A DNA stretch of 64,000 nt from Cephalopachus bancanus (taxonomy: Eukaryota; Chordata; Mammalia; Primates; Tarsiidae): the NCBI GenBank assembly GCA_027257055.1, contig JAPVLO010000205.1, forward strand, positions 2,604,001-2,668,000. The letters run 5' to 3'. Below the pieces are notes generated by a model that did not search any database, was not told the origin of the DNA, and saw nothing but the letters and a program-made list of their open reading frames with translations. The stretch's first letter is position 1. Every line of letters begins with the position of its first letter. The translations under genes and the position numbers were made by a program. Of this stretch, positions 58,721 through 64,000 are shown piece after piece.

Positions 58721-59039
58721 TAACTCTCGGCTGGGCTCAGTGGCTCAGCCTGTAATCCCAGCAGTTTGGGAGGCCAAGGTGAATGGATTGCCTGAGTCTG
58801 CAGGTTCAAGACCAGCCCAGGCAACTTTGTGAGACCTCGTCTCTACAATAAATGAAAAATTAGCCGGGTGTGGGAGCGTGCACCTGTAGTTCAGCTACTT
58901 GGAAGGCTGAGGCAGAAGAATCACCTGGGCCCAGCAGGTCAATGTTGGGGTGGCCGTGAGTGTGCCATTGCACTCCAGCCTGGGAGATGGAGTGAGACTC
59001 CAACTAAAAAAAGTAAAGAGAAAAAAATATATAACTCTC
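58721..59039 (+). mobile_element. Alu, 8-bp target duplication
   Basis: Sense dimer, body 58729-59010, 'ggctgggctcagtggctcagcc' to 'gagactccaac' and an A/G-rich tail. 'taactctc' flanks it at 58721-58728 and 59032-59039. It forms an inverted pair with the Alu 390 bases upstream. Confidence 0.95.
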
Positions 59040-59449
59040 TAATTTATGAGTTGTTAAGAATATTTCAAACTACATTTTAAATTTTAATTTTATAATGTTA
59101 TACAAATGACTGACTTGGAAATTGTATACACAGAAATTTGATAGTATCAGATGATCATTTGTGAATCAGTTGAGAGTTCTTCATTTTTTCAACATTGAAA
59201 AGAGAATACTGTGTTTCTTAATGCGGCTGAGTACGTTTGTATTGTTTTACGTATCAATAATAAGTATAATCACAGAAGCTAAGAGAAAATGTAACAGTGA
59301 AAATACCAACATTCTTTTCTGATTAAGTATTAATAGAGTCTTGCCCTTAAATTTTCCTGCTTTTTTAGTGACAGCATGCTGAGTGTCAAAGCCATCAACT
59401 GTGTACTTTTTCTGTTGTCGGTTAAGCAATGCCCATTGAGCATGATGAC
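59040..59449. other. Single-copy stretch, nothing recognised
   Basis: No recognised repeat or coding signal. Confidence 0.4.
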
Positions 59450-59673
59450 TTTTCTAATTAAACTTTTAAAATCTGGGAGTGTGATACCTCCTACTTTGTT
59501 TTGTTTGTTTGGTTTTTTTTTTTTTTTTTTTTTTGCTGAGAATTGTTTTGGCAATTCATTATTGTTTATGTTTCCATATGAATTCCTGTATTGTCATTTC
59601 CAGGTCTCAGAAGAATGCTGCTGGCAATTTAATGGGTATCTCATTAAATCTGTAGCTAACTAAACTTTTAAAT
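59450..59673 (-). mobile_element. Internal L1 ORF2 fragment without 3' end
   Basis: 'aaatctgggagtgtgatacctcc', 'tgctgagaattgttttggcaattc', 'tgtttccatatgaattcctgtattgtcatttcc' and 'ggcaatttaatgggtatc' are ORF2 complement (compare 21640-21800 and 46395-46560). A 22-base T-tract has expanded at 59513-59534. No L1 3' UTR is present. 'ctaattaaacttttaaa' and 'ctaactaaacttttaaa' stand at the two ends (59453-59469, 59657-59673). Confidence 0.8.
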
Positions 59674-60276
59674 TATTGTTCATAATAACAGAGGCACACC
59701 ATTTCCCAAAATAACTGTCTGGAATTTATCTTGGAAAAAAAACTGCTGTTATTATAATTAAAATGTTTTCTTTCATGCTCACTATTTATTTGGGGGAGAC
59801 CAACTATTAGGATTTCCAAGTCTTACTGTTCACTTGGGTTTTTTGTTAATGGATACAGCTTTGTATACTTTTTTTTCCTCATTACCACTGACTTCTGTTA
59901 ATTCTGACTGCAGTGTTGATAGTCAGAGTAGGTACTAGGTCAGTAGTGGAAGTTGGTTGAAATCTAAGGATTTCAGGTCACTTATCTGCTTTTTCTAACC
60001 TAATTATTCGTATACATTTTAAGGAGCCATCTCATAGGAGCCAAGAGAAGTCCTATTTTCTCTCCTCCCATTGTTTTCCTCTTTTATGGTATGCTCATTT
60101 AGCCTTTTGATGTCTGCTCTTCATCAACTTCGTGCAGCATCTCTAAGTATGCTAAGGTGGCATGGTGTTTGCAGGACACCTCTGACCTCTGTGTGCTTAC
60201 GTCATAGTTTATACCAATGAAAATTTAGAAAAATAGAATAATATTACCCATCTACCAGTCTCTTGGGATTTTATTT
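59674..60276. other. Single-copy stretch, nothing recognised
   Basis: No recognised repeat or coding signal. Confidence 0.4.
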
Positions 60277-60615
60277 AAAATGGCTCTTTCTGGGCCCGGC
60301 TCGGTGACTCAGTCTGTAATCCCGCGATTTGGGGGCCGAGGTGAGTGGATTGCCTGAGCGCAGGGGCTCAAGACCCACCTGGTCAACCTGGTGAGACCTC
60401 ATCTCTACAATAAATCAAAAAATTAGCCGGGCATGGTAGCGTGTGCCTGTAGTTCCAGTTACTTGGAAGACTGAGGCAGAAGGATTGCCAGAGCCCAGCA
60501 GGTCGAGGTTGTGGTGGCCAGGAGCGTGCCACTGCACTCCAGTTTGGGTGACACAGTGAGACTTCAACTCAAAAAAAATAAAATAAAACAATAAAATAAA
60601 ATAAAATGACTCTTT
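60277..60615 (+). mobile_element. Alu (strepsirrhine-type) with imperfect 13-bp target duplication
   Basis: Sense dimer, body about 60292-60602, 'gcccggctcggtgactcagtc' to 'gagacttcaactc' plus a (AAATA)n-like tail. 'aaaatggctcttt' (60277-60289) and 'aaaatgactcttt' (60603-60615) differ at one base. Confidence 0.95.
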
Positions 60616-61239
60616 TTGTTTTTGCTTGTGCCCCTTTCCTCGGGATTCACAAATGAGTCAATGGTAGGAGGATCACTCTCTAAGGTAATAGACACATTAC
60701 TTCTCTTGGCATTTCTATTCTCCTTTCTCCTGAATGCTTCACTTCTCTCCTTCCACTAACCATTCATCTAGGTAATTCCATAATCATCCACTCTAATGTG
60801 GGTCTTGAATATTACTTTAAACTTTTCAGTAGTTTAGCAAAGTCTTTCTTCCCTCCCTTGACATACTTACAGATAATAGATCCATATATTTATTTATTTT
60901 AATTAAAATATGGTTAAGACACTAGTGAATAGAAGTCTCACAAATAATGAGAGAGATTAGCTAAAATATCGGAGGTCACCTGCTGAAATACAAATTAATC
61001 TGTGAAAAATCTTGTTTTATAACATTATAGTATAAAGATTAGGGTTATTTAATGTTCATTTTATACCAAGAAACTGGAAAAGCATCTTCAAAGAATAAAT
61101 CTGTAACATTGCTGTCCTCTGGCAATAGTGTGTTAAAGTGAAAGTCTGGTATAAGAAAACATAAGAGAAAAATCTTGAGAAAGTTCAAGATTTCCTAGGT
61201 AAAACACCAAAAGCACAAACCATAAAAAGCAAACTAAAA
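60616..61239. other. Single-copy stretch, nothing recognised
   Basis: No recognised repeat or coding signal. Confidence 0.4.
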
Positions 61240-61299
61240 ATGACAATTAGTTTCAGCATTATTTATAGCAAAAACATGGAACCAACCATGCTGCCCATC

Positions 61300-61388
61300 A
61301 AAAGTGGACTGGATTCTTTTCTGTTCTCTTAATAAATCCTGCTTTCTCAAAATACAATATAAAACATGAAAAAAAAAGTGGACTGGAT
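61300..61388 (+). mobile_element. 59-nt retro-insertion with A-tail and exact 15-bp target duplication
   Basis: The host L1 sequence 'aaaagtggactggat' occurs at 61300-61314 and again at 61374-61388. Between them, 61315-61373 is foreign to L1: 'tcttttctgttctcttaata', an AATAAA at 61331-61336, 'tcctgctttctc', and an A-rich end. The structure (TSD, polyadenylation signal, A-tail) is that of a strongly 5'-truncated copy of a polyadenylated RNA inserted by the L1 machinery. The source RNA is unknown; the 'aataaatcctgctttc' phrase recalls LTR polyadenylation regions, but this is only a resemblance. Confidence 0.75.
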
Positions 61389-61410
61389 AAAAAAATGTGG
61401 TACATATACA

Positions 61411-63027
61411 CAATGGAATATTATTATTATTATTATTTTTAAACATATTTTTTATTTTAAAATTGTGGGGTACTGTTAAGGGTTAGGTATACAAATATGC
61501 ATCGTTCAAGCACTCTTGTTGATAAAGGGTGTCCCCCCAACCCCAGACAGATATTGACTACCATTAATCCCACCACCCTTGCCCTCTCTGTCCCCCCCAT
61601 AGATTCCCACCACTGTCGATCCTTTTCTTATAGTATTACGATAGTTGTTCAAGGTCCACTTATGAGTGAGAACATGTGATACTCAGATCTTTGTTGCTGT
61701 GAAAGATCACTCAGTATTATAGACTCTAGTTCCATCCAGGTTGCTGCAATACTCATGATTTTGTTCTTTTTTATAGCTGCGTAGTATTCCATTGTGTATA
61801 TGTATATGTACCACATTGTTTTAATCCAGTCCTCTTTTCATGAACAGCATGGTTGGTTCCAGGTTCTTGCTATTGTGAACAATGCAGTGATAAACATACG
61901 TGTGCAGGTATCTTTTTTATAGAGTGATTTGCGTTCTTCAGGGTATATTCTCAGTAGGGGGATTGCAGGGTCATATGGAAGGTTGGTATTTAGAACTTTT
62001 AGGAATCACCACACAGCTTTCCACAGAGGTTGCACTAGTTTACACTCCCACCAACAGTGTAGAAGTGTTCCCTTTCCACCACCCTCTCCAGCATCTGTTA
62101 TTTTTTGAGTTATTGATAATGGCCATTCTGACTAGAGTTTGGTGGTATCTTGGTGTAGTTTTAATTTGCATCTCCTTGATGATTAGTGAGGTTGAACATT
62201 TCTTCATGGTCTGTTAATGCAATACCCATCAAATTACCGGCAACATTCTTCTCAGAGCTAGAAAAAACAATACAGGAATTAATATGGAAACACATACGAC
62301 CAAGAATAGCCAGAATAATTCTCAGCAAAAAAAACCCAAAGCATGTCGTATTACATTACCAGACTTCAAACTTTGCTATAAAGTTACAATAATCAAAACA
62401 GCTTGGTATTGGAACAGGAACAGGCATAAAGACCAATGGAAGAGAATTGAGATTCCAGAAGCAAAATCTTAATCTCTCAACCAACTTATCTTTGACAAAG
62501 CCTCCACCACCTACCACTGGGGAGAGGAGAACCTCTTCAGTATATGGTGCTGGAAAAACTGGCTGACCACATGCAGAAGACTCAAACAAGACCCGTATCT
62601 ATCCCCATACACAAAAATTAACTCTAAATGGATCAGAGACCTAAATGTAATCCTCAAACCATAAGAACCTTAGAAAATGCATGACACACCCTTATGGAAA
62701 TTGGAACTGGCATCCAATTCCTGAACAAAACCTGAAATGCACGGGCCATAAGAGATAAGATAGACAAGTGGGACCTCATTAAACTGACAAGCTTCTACAA
62801 GGCCAAAGAAACCATCAAGAGGGCAGGGAGACAGCCCACAGACTAGGAAAAAGTATTTGCCAACTCCATATCTGACAAAGGCTTAACATCTTGGATCTAC
62901 AAGGAACTCAAACGTGCTGAAAAAGAAAAAAACAAACAACCCCATTACAAAGTGAACAAAAGATATGAACAGACACTTCACAAAAGAAGACATATGAGCG
63001 ACTAACAGAGGCAATGGAATATTATTA
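61411..63027 (-). mobile_element. Strepsirrhine L1 with twin-priming-type inversion, exact 16-bp target duplication
   Basis: The insert 61427-63011 sits between exact copies of 'caatggaatattatta' (61411-61426, 63012-63027). The first part to about 62212 is minus-strand L1 3' end: A/T tail, UTR type 2 ('attgtggggtactgttaaggg') and ORF2 C-terminus. The second part, 62213-63011, is ORF2 in plus orientation ('caatacccatcaaattaccgg' to about 'agacatatgagcgactaac'). It lands in an older L1 of opposite orientation. Inverted 5' parts with an intact TSD are the hallmark of twin priming. Confidence 0.92.
62213..63011 (+). pseudogene. L1 ORF2 remnant, inverted segment
   Basis: Plus-strand ORF2 downstream of the RT core: '[28 protein letters not shown]' at 62230-62340, then the part with 'gaggagaacctcttcagtatatgg', 'ctaaatggatcagagacc', 'aggccaaagaaaccatcaag'. 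Several frameshifts and stops. The open frame starting at 62186 is a chimera across the inversion junction and not a real start. Confidence 0.85.
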
Positions 63028-63168
63028 CACAGTCATAAAGAAGTTCAAACATATGAACTTCACAGTAACTTGGATGAATTTAGAGTCTATAATACTCAGT
63101 GATCTATCACAGAAACAAAGAACTGAGTACCACATATTCTCACTCATAAGTGGACCCTGAACAATTAT

Positions 63169-64000
63169 CAAAGCTCATCTTACTAATTTACCAGAGGATG
63201 TTAAAGAAATGAATGAAGCTTTATGCAGAAATAGAAAAACATCACAGAAAAAAGACATTTGAGCTACCTCTTAATGTTAGATTTCTCATAAGAATTTAAG
63301 CAAGTGACAGAACACAATTTGTACAATATTGAATTATCTGATATTTACCTGTTGTAAAACTTATCAAAATATCATTTAGAAATTAAATATTAAGGAGACA
63401 CATGTGATATTCAGTTGTGAAAATTTAAAAGCCTGGAAGATAGTCTTGCCAATGAAGGTTTTTAACTTCCATAAGAACATGAACTCAAAATCAAGGTTCA
63501 TGGTAAACTTCTTCAACAGTTGAGGTCTCCCCTAACTTCCCAGAAATAAATGTGTCATTCAAAGGGCCATAGAAAGCAGAGTCCAAACTTTGCATCATGT
63601 AACACTGATCATCTTAATGTCATTCTTAGAGAAAGCTGTGCTCTAGCTTTAATTTTCAAATCTATCTTATGGTGTGACACTTTAATTCTATTGCTCTTAG
63701 AAAATCTTGACATAAATGTTAAAAAAACAAATCAGTCTTACATGAAAACACTTGATAAACTATACTTATTATCAAGTTGATAAGCACATAGGAAAACATT
63801 AAATATAAGTATCTTCATTTATATCTCATTGCTTTTCACTTGCTTTTCAGTGATCTGTAATTTAGGTGTCATTCCAGTTTTTTTATTCTTTTAGATAAAA
63901 TACTATTGCAAACTATTTGGAGATAAGTCTTATCATATTTCATATCTTAATCCACTTAACCTTTCACTCGATAGCAATACGATACAGTTGTACTTCTAAA
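63169..64000. other. AT-rich single-copy stretch, nothing recognised
   Basis: No recognised repeat, RNA or coding signal to the end of the window. The 76-codon frame at 63550-63780 has no family resemblance. Confidence 0.4.

Larger units (their letters stand above)
61240..63168 (+). mobile_element. Older sense L1 3' segment split by two later retro-insertions
   Basis: Sense L1 pieces at 61240-61314 ('tttatagcaaaaacatggaacc', 'gcccatcaaaagtggactgg'), 61374-61426 ('aaatgtggtacatatacac') and 63012-63168 ('acacagtcataaagaag', 'ggatgaatttagagtctata', 'ctcactcataagtggacc') form one continuous ORF2 C-terminal/3' segment once the inserts at 61315-61373 and 61427-63011 are taken out. The 3' UTR and A-tail after 63168 are missing. 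Confidence 0.85.

Overview
The window is AT-rich nuclear DNA of a primate, most likely a strepsirrhine and probably a lemur. The best clue is the SINE content. About twenty dimeric Alu copies are present, and the CpG-rich ones share a non-human consensus: the 3' end reads 'gagactccaactc', the left arm has 'gcctgagcccgcgggttcgagacccgcctgggc', the linker has 'caataaatcaaaaaattagcc', and the right arm carries 'ggagcccagcaggtcgaggctgcggtggcc'. No anthropoid AluS/AluY and no galago type-III tRNA-derived SINE was recognised. The younger L1 copies also have a 3' UTR unlike human L1PA ('tgtggggtacaattcagggttagg...tacccttgttgatgaggt').

No protein-coding gene, functional exon or structural RNA gene can be supported. 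Every longer open frame is an antisense or sense frame of an Alu, an L1 ORF2 remnant or chance AT-rich sequence. The region is best read as gene desert or deep intron.

Layout. 1-262: a MaLR-type LTR cut by the window edge. 1-6.6 kb: mostly single-copy AT-rich DNA with (AG)n and (CA)n microsatellites, one Alu, and the first copy of an unassigned ~165 bp element. 6.6-8.9 kb: an ancient minus-strand L1 carrying the second copy of that element, then a short hAT relic. 10-19 kb: Alus, MIRs and old L1 3' ends. 19.7-23.6 kb: a minus-strand strepsirrhine L1 interrupted by a young Alu and by a second truncated L1. 24.2-27.4 kb: a nearly complete Tigger1 transposon with two Alus and an L1 fragment inside it. 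27.4-39 kb: mostly single-copy. 39-46 kb: an Alu-rich stretch including two Alus inserted serially at one target. 44.7-47.8 kb: an L1 with an internal inversion. 48.7-49.1 kb: a MaLR solo LTR. 49.9-63.2 kb: further L1 pieces, a MER2-like transposon, a long old L1, Alus, and a second inverted L1 inserted in an older L1.

Nothing here looks like a new molecular system. The informative content is the retrotransposition record: target-site duplications, serial insertion at one site, twin-priming-type inversions, two very short retro-insertions (59 and about 62 nt), and one small repeat family I cannot name. All family names come from recognition of consensus features by eye; no database search was run.
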